Below are positions 1 to 8,259 of a stretch of 64,000 nt of DNA, one piece after another. The notes beneath the pieces were generated by a model that did not search any database, was not told the DNA's origin, and saw only the letters and a program-made list of their open reading frames with translations. This stretch comes from Frankia umida (GTDB taxonomy: Bacteria; Actinomycetota; Actinomycetes; Frankiales; Frankiaceae). The DNA lies in contig NZ_JALKFT010000016.1 in NCBI RefSeq assembly GCF_023242945.1, positions 1 through 64,000 on the forward strand, in the 5' to 3' direction. The translations under genes were made by a program, and so were the position numbers. Every line of letters starts with the position of its first letter. The stretch's first letter is position 1.

Positions 1-618
1 CTGGTGGTGGGGGCTGGGGCGGTGGGGTTGGCGACGGTGCTGGCGTTGCGGGCGTTCAGTGAGGCCGGTGCGGTGGCGGTGGTGACCGGGGGTGGGGCGT
101 TCGCGGCGGGGATGGCGGCCCGGTTCGGGGCGTCGTCGGTGGTGGGGCCGGCGGCGGCGGTGGCGGGGGTGCGTCGGGTGACGCGGGCGGTGCGGGTGGC
201 GCCGCGCGGCGGCGAGGATTTTCTGCTGGGTGGGGTGGATGTGGCGTTTGAGGCGTCGGGGCGGGCGTCGGGGTTGTCGGTGGCGGTGCGCACGACCCGT
301 CCGGGTGGTCGGGTGGTGCTGGTGGGGGTGCCGTCCGGTCGGGTGGATCTGGCTCCGGTGTGGGCGCGTGGTCTGACGCTGGTCGGTGCGGGCGGGGTGG
401 GCGACAGGGATGTGGACACCGGCGATGCTGTCGGGGCGGGTGATGCCGCGGGCGGGGTGGCGGCGCGGGTGTGGGAGCTGGCCGGGGATCGGCGGTTGGA
501 TGCGGTGGTGGGGGTGGTGTATCCGCTGTCGCGTTGGCGGGAGGCGGTGGATCATGCGCTGCGGGCCCGGCGGACGGGTGTGGTGCGGGTCGCGTTCGAT
601 CCGGCGGTGGGCGGGTGA
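1..618 (+). CDS. Zinc-type alcohol dehydrogenase, C-terminal part (5' truncated by window edge)
   Basis: The frame is open from base 1, so the true start lies upstream and only the C-terminal part is present. It begins inside a Rossmann fold: the glycine motif GAGAVG in the first ten residues is the NAD(P)-binding loop of medium-chain dehydrogenases. It continues with the typical beta strand containing DVAFEASG and the PGGRVVLVGVP turn that follows the substrate pocket, and ends with a DAVVGVVYPLSRWREAVDHA segment usual at the C-terminus of this family. The zinc-binding catalytic domain is outside the window. Oxidoreductase on an alcohol or related substrate; the substrate cannot be told. The next gene starts 106 bases downstream on the same strand, so cotranscription with the LarA-like gene is possible. 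Confidence 0.8.
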   Translation: MVVGAGAVGLATVLALRAFSEAGAVAVVTGGGAFAAGMAARFGASSVVGPAAAVAGVRRVTRAVRVAPRGGEDFLLGGVDVAFEASGRASGLSVAVRTTRPGGRVVLVGVPSGRVDLAPVWARGLTLVGAGGVGDRDVDTGDAVGAGDAAGGVAARVWELAGDRRLDAVVGVVYPLSRWREAVDHALRARRTGVVRVAFDPAVGG

Positions 619-724
619 CGGGCCGTCGGGGGGGTCTGGCAGGGTCGGGGGCTGGCAAGGTCGGTGGTGTCGGGGTCCGTGTGGAGGGTGACTTCATGCG
701 GCGGACGGAAAAGGACGTGCGTCG

Positions 725-2428
725 GTGAGACCGGGGTTCGTGCTCGAGGTGGACGAGCGGACTCCTCCGCTGTTGGTGCACCAGGGCGACGGGGTGTTGT
801 TGGAGCGTTTCCCGGTGGGGACGCGGGTGGTGTATCCACCGTTGCCGCGGCCGGGGGTCGACGCGGTGGGGGCCGCGGTGGACGCGGCGTTGGCGGCGCC
901 GGTGGGCAGTGCGCCGTTGGTGTCGTTGCTGCGTCCGGGGCTGCGGCTGGTGCTGGTGGTCTCGGATGCGGGGGTGCCGGCGCCGCGGATGCGCGGGGTG
1001 GACGTGCGGGCGCGTCTGCTGGAGCGGGTGCTGTCGGTGGTGGCGGCGGCCGGCGTCGATGAGGTGCGGCTGGTGGTGGCCACCGGGTTGGGGCGGCGCC
1101 GGTCGGCGGCGGAGGTCGAGGCGCTGGTGGGTGAGCGGGTGTTCCGTTCGTTCTGGCCGCAGCGGCTGGCCTGTCATGACGCGTTCGACGAGGCGAACCT
1201 GGTGGAGGTGGGGGTCAGCGGCGCCGGGGAGGTGCTGCGGGTGGCCCGGCCGGTCGCCGAGGCGGATCTGCTGATCTCGGTGGAGGTGGTGCAGGACCCG
1301 GGTGTGGGGGGTCTGGCGGGTCTGGCGGCGGGGGTGGCGTCGTACGGGTCGTTGCGGGCGGCGCGCAGTGTGTCGGCGGCGATGCGGGATGCGGCCGGCT
1401 GGTTCTCCTCCCCCACCCCGGTCGACTCCCCCGGTGTGTCCGAGGCGGCCGCATCGTCCGGCTCCCCCGGCCCGTCCGGCTCGTCTGGGACGGTGGGTGT
1501 CTCCGGCTCCCCTGGCTTGTCGGAGGTGGCTGGTGTGGCCGGGGGTGGGTCGCGGGCGGTGCTGGGCCGGTTGGGTGGGGTGCTGGCGGGCGCGGTGCCG
1601 GTGTTCGCGGTGACGGCGACGGTGAACGCGGCGGTGGGTCCGGCGGCGGCGGGGTTCCTGACCGGACGTGAGTGGGAGTGGTCGCTGCCCGATCAGGTGA
1701 TGGCGTTGGCCGCCGCGCGTGGGCTGGACCGTCTCGGGGGCTGGGCGCGACGCCGGGTGTGGCAGGAGACGGCCGCTGACTATGCGGTCACCTCGGTGGG
1801 GGCCGGGGATGTGCGGGCGGTCACCGAGGCGGCGTGGGCGCTGGTCGAGGGGGGCCAGCGGGTCGGTGTCGAGGGCCAGACGGATGTGCTGGTGGTGGGG
1901 TCGGCGCCGTTCGGGGTGCACCACGGTTCGGGTGCCGGGGACGCGGTGCTGGGCGCGCATGGGGCGCTCGCGGAGGTGCTGGGTCGGCACACGGGCCGGC
2001 CGGTGGTCCGCGAGCATGGTGCGATGATCGTCTACCATCCGATGGCGGCGCGGTTCTCGCAGGTGCATCAGCCGTCGTATGTGGATTTCTACGCCGAGGT
2101 GCTGGCGGAGTCGCACGAGCCGGCGACGATCGAGGCGAAGTTCGAACGTCAGTACGCCACCGATCCGTGGTACGAGTCGTTGTACCGGTCGTCGTTGGCG
2201 TTGCCCGGGGTGCATCCGTTCCACCGCTGGTATGAGACGGCGCCGGGGCGGGCGTATCTGGGTGAGGTCGTGGTGGTCGGGGGGGATCGGGTGGTGTGCG
2301 CGCGGTTGGGGTTGCGGGCCGCGTCGACGTTGGCGGACGCGTTGGAGATCGTGTCCGGGTCGGTCGGGCGGGATCCGTCGGTCACCTATCTGCACGCTCC
2401 GCCGCGGCTGGTCGCGGATGTCCGGTGA
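725..2428 (+). CDS. LarA-like (nickel-pincer lactate racemase family, DUF2088) protein
   Basis: A 567-aa protein from a GTG start. Residues about 50-180 match the LarA N-terminal domain: PLVSLLRPGLRLVLVVSDAG corresponds to the family's strand-turn ending in a D-x-T/G-R-P motif, followed by VDEVRLVVATGLGRR (the A-T-G-x-H/G-R motif) and CHDAFDEANLVEVG. Residues about 230-275 are a Ser/Pro/Gly-rich insertion not expected in LarA, which makes this protein longer than the usual roughly 420 aa. Characterised LarA enzymes isomerise hydroxy acids using a nickel pincer nucleotide made by LarB/C/E; none of these partner genes is in the window, and I cannot point with certainty to the pincer-binding lysine. 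Function beyond the family is therefore open. Lies between a dehydrogenase and an acyltransferase on the same strand. Confidence 0.65.
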   Translation: MRPGFVLEVDERTPPLLVHQGDGVLLERFPVGTRVVYPPLPRPGVDAVGAAVDAALAAPVGSAPLVSLLRPGLRLVLVVSDAGVPAPRMRGVDVRARLLERVLSVVAAAGVDEVRLVVATGLGRRRSAAEVEALVGERVFRSFWPQRLACHDAFDEANLVEVGVSGAGEVLRVARPVAEADLLISVEVVQDPGVGGLAGLAAGVASYGSLRAARSVSAAMRDAAGWFSSPTPVDSPGVSEAAASSGSPGPSGSSGTVGVSGSPGLSEVAGVAGGGSRAVLGRLGGVLAGAVPVFAVTATVNAAVGPAAAGFLTGREWEWSLPDQVMALAAARGLDRLGGWARRRVWQETAADYAVTSVGAGDVRAVTEAAWALVEGGQRVGVEGQTDVLVVGSAPFGVHHGSGAGDAVLGAHGALAEVLGRHTGRPVVREHGAMIVYHPMAARFSQVHQPSYVDFYAEVLAESHEPATIEAKFERQYATDPWYESLYRSSLALPGVHPFHRWYETAPGRAYLGEVVVVGGDRVVCARLGLRAASTLADALEIVSGSVGRDPSVTYLHAPPRLVADVR

Positions 2429-2488
2429 GGGCCGGGCGCAGGCGGGTGGACGGTGTGTGTCGGCGGGTCAAGATCGGCAGAGGCGGGG

Positions 2489-3799
2489 ATGAGCGGTATG
2501 GGTAGGCCACGGCGGGGTGTGGGGCTGCGGGAGGCGGCGCGGGAGCTGCGGGCGGCCGGTGGCTGGCCGCGGCCCGTCGAGGCGCCGCCGTCGGTGATCG
2601 CCGCAGCCGCCTCCGACGCGGCGTCCGACGCCGCGTCGGACGCGGACTCCGGGTCGGAGGCGGACGCCGGGTCCGGTGTGGGGGCGTCGGCCGAGGCCGG
2701 GTCGGCGGGCTCGGGGGGTGTCGCCGGGCCGGTGCGGGTCGCGGGGCCGGGACGGTCGGCGGCGCGGGAGTTCCCGACGGGATGGGCGCGGTCGGGGGCG
2801 GCGCGGGTGACGCGGGGGGTGTTCCTGCGCGGGGTGATGAGCCCGCTGCTGCACACGACGTTGAGCGTCGACGGTTTCGGCGCGGACGTGTTCGACACCG
2901 TCGGCGACACCCCGGTGATCATCGTGTCGAATCACAGCAGTCATCTGGACGCCCCGATGCTGCTGTGCGCGCTGCCGCCGCGGGTGCGGTCCCGGACCGC
3001 GGTGACGGCGGCGGCCGACTACTTCTTCGGCAGTGTGTGGCGGGGGGCGTCGAGTGCGTTGGCGTTCGCGACGGTGCCGATCGACCGTAGCGGTGGGGTG
3101 CCCTCGACGATGCCGTTGGATCTGCTGCGTGACCGCTGGAACCTGGTGATCTTCCCGGAGGGGACGCGGTCGAAGGACGGGGCGCGCGGCCGGTTCCGGT
3201 TGGGCGCGGCGTATCTGGCGATCAACGCCGGGGTGCCGGTGGTACCGGTGGGGGTGCGGGGGGCGTATGCGGCGATGCCGCGGGGCCGGAGCTGGCCGGT
3301 GCCGGGTCGTCCGCAGGTGACGGTGCGTTTCGGTGCGCCGATGCGTCCGGTGGACGGGGAGGATGTGCGCACGTTCACGGCCCGGTTGGCCGCGGAGGTG
3401 GACCGTCTGTGCGCGGAGGACGCGACGACCTGGTGGGAGTCGACCCGCGCCGCCCTGGCCGAGGCCGCCCCGCCGGCCGCGGACACCTCCGCTGATGTCA
3501 CGGGCACGGCCGGGGTCGCCGGCTCCCCCACGGTTCCCGTGTCTCGCCCCCCCGCCGAGCCCGCCGCCGAGCCGGGTGTGGTGGAGCCGGGTGTCGCGCA
3601 GGAGGATGTCGCGGTCGGCGTGGGAGCGCCACGCGCGTTGGGACGTCGCGGTGGCACCCGGCCGACCACGGGCAGCGCGGTGTCGGTCAACGCCCGGCTG
3701 CGCGGCGCCCCGGGCACACCCGGGGCGCGCTGGCGGCGGATCTGGGCGGCCACCGAACCCGTGCCGCGTCACACCTCCCGCTCCCCCTGGCGCCGCTGA
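2489..3799 (+). CDS. plsC: 1-acyl-sn-glycerol-3-phosphate acyltransferase (PlsC-type)
   Basis: About 436 aa from the ATG at 2489, preceded by AGAGGCGGGG; an in-frame GTG at 2453 would add 12 residues. The acyltransferase block I motif NHSSHLD (H-x4-D) is at about residues 148-154 and block III FPEGTRS at about 222-228, with VPVGVRGAY downstream, all as in PlsC proteins that acylate lysophosphatidate in phospholipid synthesis at the membrane. The N-terminal 100 residues are low complexity, rich in Ala, Ser, Asp and Gly, and the C-terminal 120 residues are Pro/Ala/Arg-rich, so the enzyme core is only the middle half. It follows the LarA-like gene by 60 bases. The exact acyl acceptor cannot be told. 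Confidence 0.8.
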   Translation: MSGMGRPRRGVGLREAARELRAAGGWPRPVEAPPSVIAAAASDAASDAASDADSGSEADAGSGVGASAEAGSAGSGGVAGPVRVAGPGRSAAREFPTGWARSGAARVTRGVFLRGVMSPLLHTTLSVDGFGADVFDTVGDTPVIIVSNHSSHLDAPMLLCALPPRVRSRTAVTAAADYFFGSVWRGASSALAFATVPIDRSGGVPSTMPLDLLRDRWNLVIFPEGTRSKDGARGRFRLGAAYLAINAGVPVVPVGVRGAYAAMPRGRSWPVPGRPQVTVRFGAPMRPVDGEDVRTFTARLAAEVDRLCAEDATTWWESTRAALAEAAPPAADTSADVTGTAGVAGSPTVPVSRPPAEPAAEPGVVEPGVAQEDVAVGVGAPRALGRRGGTRPTTGSAVSVNARLRGAPGTPGARWRRIWAATEPVPRHTSRSPWRR

Positions 3800-3896
3800 G
3801 CGTCGCCTGCTCCGGTGCTACCGGGTCACGGCGCCCCCTGCCGGCCGGCGTCGGCGTCGCTGGTGGGAGCAAGGGTGCCGCTGGTCGGGTGGGCGG

Positions 3897-4409
3897 TCAG
3901 GGGTGTCGGCGGGGGCCGCGGGTGGGCGGGTCGGCGCCGGGGTGCAGGGCGGCGGTCCGCTCGCGGGTGATCTCGATGGCGGTTTCCAGGTGGTGGATGA
4001 GGAACCGCAGCTGGTCGGTGGTGTAGGTGGCGTGGAGCCGGTCGAAGGCGGCGCCGATGCCGAGGTAGACGTTGTCGCGGGCGGCCAGGCCGGCGAGGTC
4101 GACGGTGACGACGACCTTGCGTTTGTCGTGCGGGTCGCTCTGGCGGTGGGCGAGCTGCTGGGCGATCAGGCGGTTGATGACCCCGGTGACGGCGCCGGAG
4201 GTCACGGCAAGCTGGCTCATCAGGGAGCCGGCGGTCTGCGGTCCGTCGCGCAGCAGGATGCTCAGCGCTTTCATGTCGGTGACGCCGAGGCCGTAGGTGG
4301 CGGCGGCGCGCTGGTGGAACAGGGCGGTCTGGGTCGAGTCGATCTCGCCGAGCAGCCGCAGCCGTTCGATCAGGTCCTGCCGGAGCTCGGTGTCCGGGTC
4401 GTTGGTCAC
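3897..4409 (-). CDS. MarR-family transcriptional regulator
   Basis: 170 aa from the GTG at 4409; the reading frame continues far upstream but that part is a shadow. The winged helix-turn-helix is visible at about residues 35-105: YGLGVTDMKALSILLRDG, then SLMSQLAVTSGAVTGVINRL as the recognition helix and SDPHDKRKVVVTV as the wing with the conserved D-x-R/K-x-x. MarR proteins act as ligand-responsive dimeric repressors. The gene is divergent from the alpha/beta hydrolase at 4455, and a perfect palindrome lies between them, so this protein most likely represses both the hydrolase and itself. Its own -10 (TAAGAT read on the minus strand, 4432-4437) sits inside the left arm of the palindrome. Confidence 0.9.
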   Translation of the reverse strand: MTNDPDTELRQDLIERLRLLGEIDSTQTALFHQRAAATYGLGVTDMKALSILLRDGPQTAGSLMSQLAVTSGAVTGVINRLIAQQLAHRQSDPHDKRKVVVTVDLAGLAARDNVYLGIGAAFDRLHATYTTDQLRFLIHHLETAIEITRERTAALHPGADPPTRGPRRHP

Positions 4410-4430
4410 CGTTCCATGGTGACATCCAGA

Positions 4431-4449
4431 TATCTTAGTGACTAAGATA
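4431..4449. promoter_or_regulatory. MarR operator overlapping two divergent -10 boxes
   Basis: TATCTTAG-TGA-CTAAGATA is a perfect inverted repeat with 8-bp arms. TAAGAT occurs in the right arm on the plus strand (4443-4448), six bases before the GTG at 4455, and in the left arm on the minus strand (4432-4437), ahead of the MarR gene. Binding here would block both divergent promoters. The site assignment is inference from symmetry and position. Confidence 0.8.
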
Positions 4450-4454
4450 AAAGG

Positions 4455-5297
4455 GTGGCTGGGAGTGTGGACGTCGCTGACAGTGTGGTGCGGGCCGCCG
4501 ATGGCACGCCGCTGGGGTGTCGCAGCCTCGGGGCGGGCCCGGGGCTGGTCGTCGTGCACGGCGCGATGCAGGACGGCGGCAGTCAGGCGGATCTGGCCGG
4601 GCTGCTCGCCGCGGGGCACCGCGTCCATCTGGTCGACCGGCGCGGGCGTGGTGCCAGCGGCCCCTACCCGCGGGCGGCGGGGACCGCGGTGGAGGTGGAC
4701 GATCTGCGTGCGGTGCTCGCCGCGACCGGTGCCCGGTGTGTGCTGGGGGTCAGTTCCGGTGCGATCATCGCCGCGCGCACGGCGCTGGCGCATCCGGGGA
4801 TGATCGACCGTCTGGCCCTGTTCGAACCACCGCTGTCGGTGGACGCTTCGATGCGTCTTGATCTGGCGCCCCGGTTGGACGCGGCGGTCGCCGCGGGTGA
4901 TCTCGCGACGATGATGGGGCTGAGTCTGAAGATCGCGCAGATGGGGCCGCCGTGGCTGTTCGGGCTGCCGGTCGGTGTGCTGGCGGCGCTTTCGCGTCCG
5001 ATGCTGCGTTCCGCGCCGCGGCGGGCGCAGGCCGCGGCGCTGGCGGTGGACTTCGCCGTCGTGCGGGACAACGCCGACCGTCTCGCGGAGTTCGCCGCGA
5101 TCAGCGGTTCGGTCCTGCTCGTGGACTGCGCCGCGACCCGGCCGTATCTGCGCACGGCGGTGGCGGGTCTGGCCGCGGTCATCCCCGGTGCGCGCCGGGT
5201 CACCCTCGCCGGCCACCGGCACGGGGTCACCCAGAACCGTGACGAACGTGGCCGTCCCGATGTGATCGCCCCGGCCCTGCTCGACTTCTTCGGTTAG
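4455..5297 (+). CDS. Alpha/beta hydrolase under MarR control
   Basis: 280 aa. The fold signatures are LVVVHGAMQDGG (oxyanion strand-turn, about residues 31-42), the nucleophile elbow GVSSG with Ser100, and AGHRHGVTQ near residue 254 supplying the catalytic His. There is no signal peptide, so it should be cytoplasmic. GTG 4455 is chosen because a -10 hexamer TAAGAT ends six bases before it, giving a leaderless transcript; GTG 4467 is an alternative. The substrate is unknown. The divergent MarR regulator and shared operator suggest induction by a small molecule that the hydrolase may degrade. It is followed after 31 bases by a remnant on the other strand. Confidence 0.85.
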   Translation: MAGSVDVADSVVRAADGTPLGCRSLGAGPGLVVVHGAMQDGGSQADLAGLLAAGHRVHLVDRRGRGASGPYPRAAGTAVEVDDLRAVLAATGARCVLGVSSGAIIAARTALAHPGMIDRLALFEPPLSVDASMRLDLAPRLDAAVAAGDLATMMGLSLKIAQMGPPWLFGLPVGVLAALSRPMLRSAPRRAQAAALAVDFAVVRDNADRLAEFAAISGSVLLVDCAATRPYLRTAVAGLAAVIPGARRVTLAGHRHGVTQNRDERGRPDVIAPALLDFFG

Positions 5298-5328
5298 CTC
5301 CCGCGCCGCGGGTGTCGCCGGTCTGGCC

Positions 5329-5511
5329 TCATCCGCTGCGGGGGGCCAGGCGGTGGAGGTCGGCGGTTTCGGCGTACACCTGCGGTTCGCCCGGGCGGCG
5401 CACGACCACGTGGCCGAGCAGCGCCATCCACCCGCCGGGGTGGAGCACCTTATGCGCACGCCGCCAGCCGATCGCCGGGTCGACCCAGTGCCAGAAGGTT
5501 CTTCCGCGGCC
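5329..5511 (-). pseudogene. C-terminal remnant of a class I SAM-dependent methyltransferase
   Basis: On the minus strand about 60 codons read TFWHWVDPAIGWRRAHKVLH then PGGWMALLGHVVVRRPGEPQ and VYAETADLHRL. This is the familiar post-motif-II segment of type 11 methyltransferases (F-H-W-V/I-D-P ... R-A-x-x-V-L-R/H-P-G-G). The SAM-binding N-terminal half with the GxGxG motif is absent; upstream the frame enters the MFS gene on the same strand in another frame. It is a gene fragment, wedged between the hydrolase and the MFS exporter. Confidence 0.65.
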
Positions 5512-5524
5512 AGCTGCCCGTGGT

Positions 5525-6880
5525 TCAGACCGGGTCGGGGCGGCGCAGGTGGAGGCGCAGCAGGGCGGTGAGGGCGAGGGCTGCCAGGGCGATGACGGCC
5601 AGGCCGTATTCGCGGCTGGTCTGCTCGAGGTTGACGTGGGTGACCCGCCAGCCGGCGGCGACGGCGGGTACGCCGAGGGCGAGGTAGCACAGGACGTACA
5701 CGGTGGCCAGGACACCGGCGCGTTCGTGGGGGGCGGCCAGGGGCAGCACGACGCGCAGGCTGCCCTGGACGCCGGCGCCGATGCCGGCGCCGGCGAGCAC
5801 GGTGCCGGTGAACAGGGCGGTGGTGGACCCGGCGGCGACGGCGAGCAGGGTCAGGGCCACGCCGACGATGAGCCCGACGAGGCCGGTGAGCATCATCGTG
5901 GCGGCCGGGGCGGTGCGGGCGAGGACGACGGTGAGGGCCGCGGTGCCGGCCAGGGCGAGCACGGCGAGGCCGCCGAGCAGGATCGCGTGGCGGCTGGTGG
6001 CCTCGCCCGCGCCCGCGACGCGGCGGGCCAGGGCCGGGCCGAGGGAGAAGGAGAAGCCGGTCAGGGCCCAGGTGGCCACCAGGCAGGGCCCGGCGGCGGG
6101 TAGGACGCGGCGTACCGGGGCGGGCAGGCTCAGGTGCGGTCGCAGGCTGGCCAGCGCCCCGGGGACCCGGGGCGACGTTTCGGTCATGACCAGGACGCCG
6201 GCGGCCTGGGCTGCGACGACGGCGAGCAGAAGCAGGTAGACGAGCCGGGTGGGCGCGGGCAGCAGTGCGACGCACAGGGCCGAGCCGGTGGCGCCGAGCG
6301 CGGTCCCGGCGAAGGAACCGGCGGCGTTGAACAGGGCGCCGCGGGTGGGGTGCAGATCCAGCAGGGCGGCGCCGAGGGCGCCCATGGCCGTGCCGGTGGC
6401 CAGGCCCTGCCCGGCGCGGGCGGCCACGAGTGCCGCGACGCCGTCGGCGCGCACGAACACGGCCAGGGCGAGGATCTGCACGGCGCAGGCGGCGAGCAGC
6501 ACGGGGCGGCGCCCGAGATGGTCGGACAGGCCGCCGGCGACGAGCAGGGAACCCAGGACGGCCAGGGCGTAGACGCCGAACACGACGGTCAGGGTGATCG
6601 GGGAGAACCCCCAGTGCGCCTGGTAGACGGCGTACAGGGGGGTGGGGACGACGGAGGAGGCGAGGAAGGAGGTGAGCATCGAGGCGGCCAGGGCGAAACT
6701 GGCCCCCGCCCCGAGCCGGCCGGCGAGCCTGCCGCCCGCCGGCCTCGAGGGCCCCGCCGACGTCGAGGGCCCCGGGGGCAGGCCGGTGCGGGAACCCGCG
6801 GGGGGCTGGGTGCCCGCCGGCACGTGCCCGGTGGCGTGGGTGTCGGGTGCGAGGGTGGGCAGTGTGGGGGGCACGGGCAT
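5525..6880 (-). CDS. Major facilitator superfamily transporter (drug-exporter type)
   Basis: About 451 aa from the ATG at 6880, which has GGAAGGGA six bases upstream; a start at 6949 would add 23 residues without a ribosome site. About twelve hydrophobic helices follow a Pro/Thr-rich N-terminal tail of some 50 residues. The MFS motif A is visible as GGLSDHLGRRPVLL between helices 2 and 3, and the second-half equivalent is degenerate. Gly/Ala-rich helices and the divergent TetR regulator at 7053 are usual for drug/proton antiporters. Located in the cytoplasmic membrane. The inverted repeat at 6967-7011 in the intergenic region is the likely operator. Substrate unknown. Confidence 0.9.
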   Translation of the reverse strand: MPVPPTLPTLAPDTHATGHVPAGTQPPAGSRTGLPPGPSTSAGPSRPAGGRLAGRLGAGASFALAASMLTSFLASSVVPTPLYAVYQAHWGFSPITLTVVFGVYALAVLGSLLVAGGLSDHLGRRPVLLAACAVQILALAVFVRADGVAALVAARAGQGLATGTAMGALGAALLDLHPTRGALFNAAGSFAGTALGATGSALCVALLPAPTRLVYLLLLAVVAAQAAGVLVMTETSPRVPGALASLRPHLSLPAPVRRVLPAAGPCLVATWALTGFSFSLGPALARRVAGAGEATSRHAILLGGLAVLALAGTAALTVVLARTAPAATMMLTGLVGLIVGVALTLLAVAAGSTTALFTGTVLAGAGIGAGVQGSLRVVLPLAAPHERAGVLATVYVLCYLALGVPAVAAGWRVTHVNLEQTSREYGLAVIALAALALTALLRLHLRRPDPV

Positions 6881-6966
6881 CGGGGTCCCTTCCACCGGAC
6901 GGCGGGCATCTGGCGGGGTGTGGGCCACCATCCGGCCCGTCACAGCCAACCCGTTAAAGCCACAAG

Positions 6967-7011
6967 TTTGCGTTAGTGGGGACGGTAGTCCACCCCACCC
7001 GTTAACGCAAA
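6967..7011. promoter_or_regulatory. Inverted-repeat operator between MFS and TetR genes
   Basis: TTTGCGTTA (6967-6975) and TAACGCAAA (7003-7011) are perfect reverse complements separated by 27 bases. A third, partial copy of the right-hand half (ACCCGTTAA) lies just upstream of the left arm. This AT-richer region is the shared promoter of the divergent exporter and TetR genes, so these are likely TetR half-sites. Confidence 0.6.
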
Positions 7012-7052
7012 GATTTCGCGTGGGGCGGGGGGTTGTGCACTACGCTCGAGAC

Positions 7053-7628
7053 GTGAGTCCCGAGGGTCCGCGTCCGGGTGGGCGTAGCGCGCGGGTGCAG
7101 GCCGCGGTGCACCAGGCGGTGCGGGGGTTGCAGGCCGAGCGTCCCCGCGGGGAGATCACCGTGCCGCGGGTGGCGGCGCGGGCGGGAGTGACACCGTCGA
7201 CGGTGTACCGGCGCTGGGGGGATCTCACCGAGCTGCTGGCCGATGTCGCCGCCGAACGGCTGCGCCCGGATCGTCCCCCCGTCGACGCCGGGGGGTTGCG
7301 CGCGGATCTGCTGGCCTATGTCGGGGGGTATCTCGAGGAGGTGTCGTCGCCGACGGGCCGGGCGGTGCTGCGTGACGTGGTGGCCGCCTCGTCGGCGCCG
7401 GAGCTGCCGGCGGGCCGCTGTGACGCGTATGTCCGCGCGCAGCTGGGGATCATCGTCGAGCGGGCGCGGGGCCGGGGTGAGCGGGTGCCGCCGGTGGCGC
7501 GGATCGTCGAGACGGTGATGGCGCCGATCACCTACAGCGTGCTGTTCGCGTCCGCGCCGCTGGCCGCCGCCGATGTGCGGCGTCTGGTCGACACCGCCCT
7601 CGCTCCCACGGTGACCGCCGCCGGGTGA
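7053..7628 (+). CDS. TetR-family transcriptional regulator
   Basis: 191 aa from GTG 7053. The -10 hexamer TACGCT (7041-7046) stands six bases before the start, so the transcript is probably leaderless; longer frame extensions upstream are shadows. The N-terminal HTH is clear at about residues 30-52: ITVPRVAARAGVTPSTVYRRWG, the Y-R-R-W recognition helix of TetR proteins. The C-terminal domain contains TAAG-terminated helices with a LLADVAAERLRPD start, as in the TetR_C_16-like group. Divergent to the MFS gene; it presumably represses the exporter and itself until it binds a ligand. Confidence 0.9.
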   Translation: MSPEGPRPGGRSARVQAAVHQAVRGLQAERPRGEITVPRVAARAGVTPSTVYRRWGDLTELLADVAAERLRPDRPPVDAGGLRADLLAYVGGYLEEVSSPTGRAVLRDVVAASSAPELPAGRCDAYVRAQLGIIVERARGRGERVPPVARIVETVMAPITYSVLFASAPLAAADVRRLVDTALAPTVTAAG

Positions 7629-7672
7629 CCGTGGCGGGCATCCCCCTGACGGCCCCGATGGTGTGATTCCGG

Positions 7673-7694
7673 CCACATGATGATCGACATGTGG
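7673..7694. promoter_or_regulatory. Inverted repeat downstream of tetR
   Basis: CCACATG and CATGTGG form perfect 7-bp arms around an 8-base centre, 45 bases after the TetR stop and about 130 bases before the next gene. It could be a regulator site for the gene at 7825 or a weak transcript end; nothing distinguishes these. Confidence 0.35.
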
Positions 7695-7824
7695 ATAAGG
7701 GTGTCGATGGGGCGGTGGGTAACGTGGCGTGCGCCTGTGGACGTCCTGTGGAGAAGGTCTGATCCTGCGTGGCGCCGGGAAGTCAAGGGGTGGCGGTGTG
7801 TATGCGCTGCGGTATCACTGGTGC

Positions 7825-8259
7825 ATGGCCTCGCTGCACCTGTCCACCCGTCACCGTCGCCGTTCCACGCCGTCCCCCGTTGCCGCCTCCCCCGTCGCCG
7901 CCTCCGCGGTCTCCGACGCCGGTGTCCCTGCGATCGCCGCCGGCGCGGGCGCACCCCGTCCGGTGTCGTCGCGTCGGGTGGGCGCGCGTGCGGCCGCGTC
8001 CGGTGCGGGTTCGTCCGGCGGTGCGTCGCCGCGCAGGGGGGTGGTCCGCGGCGCGGGGACGGCGCTGCCGCCGAGTGTGGCGCGGGTGGCGGCGCGGACC
8101 CGGTTGTCCGTGGAGCTGCTCGCGGCGCTGCTGGAGGTCGAGTCGCGTACCCACGCCACGCTCGAGGACATCGAACGCGCCGACGCGCTCGCCGAACGTC
8201 TGCTGGTACGTCGCGGCGACCGGCTGCGTGCCTCCGCCGGTCTCACCCCCGCCGCGTGA
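7825..8259 (+). CDS. Hypothetical protein, 144 aa
   Basis: Not recognised. Chosen start ATG 7825 removes a poorly coding N-terminal extension (7729-7824). The N-terminal 85 residues are low-complexity Ala/Ser/Arg/Pro; the C-terminal 55 residues look like a compact helical domain: LPPSVARVAARTRLSVELL then LEVESRTHATLEDIERADAL, which has a heptad-like pattern with an acidic/leucine repeat. No signal peptide and no membrane segment. No partner is suggested by the context. The gene could be real on codon bias and the ordered C-terminus. Confidence 0.5.
   Translation: MASLHLSTRHRRRSTPSPVAASPVAASAVSDAGVPAIAAGAGAPRPVSSRRVGARAAASGAGSSGGASPRRGVVRGAGTALPPSVARVAARTRLSVELLAALLEVESRTHATLEDIERADALAERLLVRRGDRLRASAGLTPAA

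Noticed and set aside
56..2395. 779-codon open frame on the minus strand opposite the dehydrogenase and LarA-like genes
   Set aside because: Arg/Pro/His-rich composition typical of an antisense frame in GC-rich DNA; no domain and no ribosome site. The plus-strand frames have family motifs.
3897..6275. 792-codon minus-strand frame ending in the MarR protein
   Set aside because: Only the last 170 residues are a MarR protein; the rest is Arg/Pro noise crossing the hydrolase and exporter genes.
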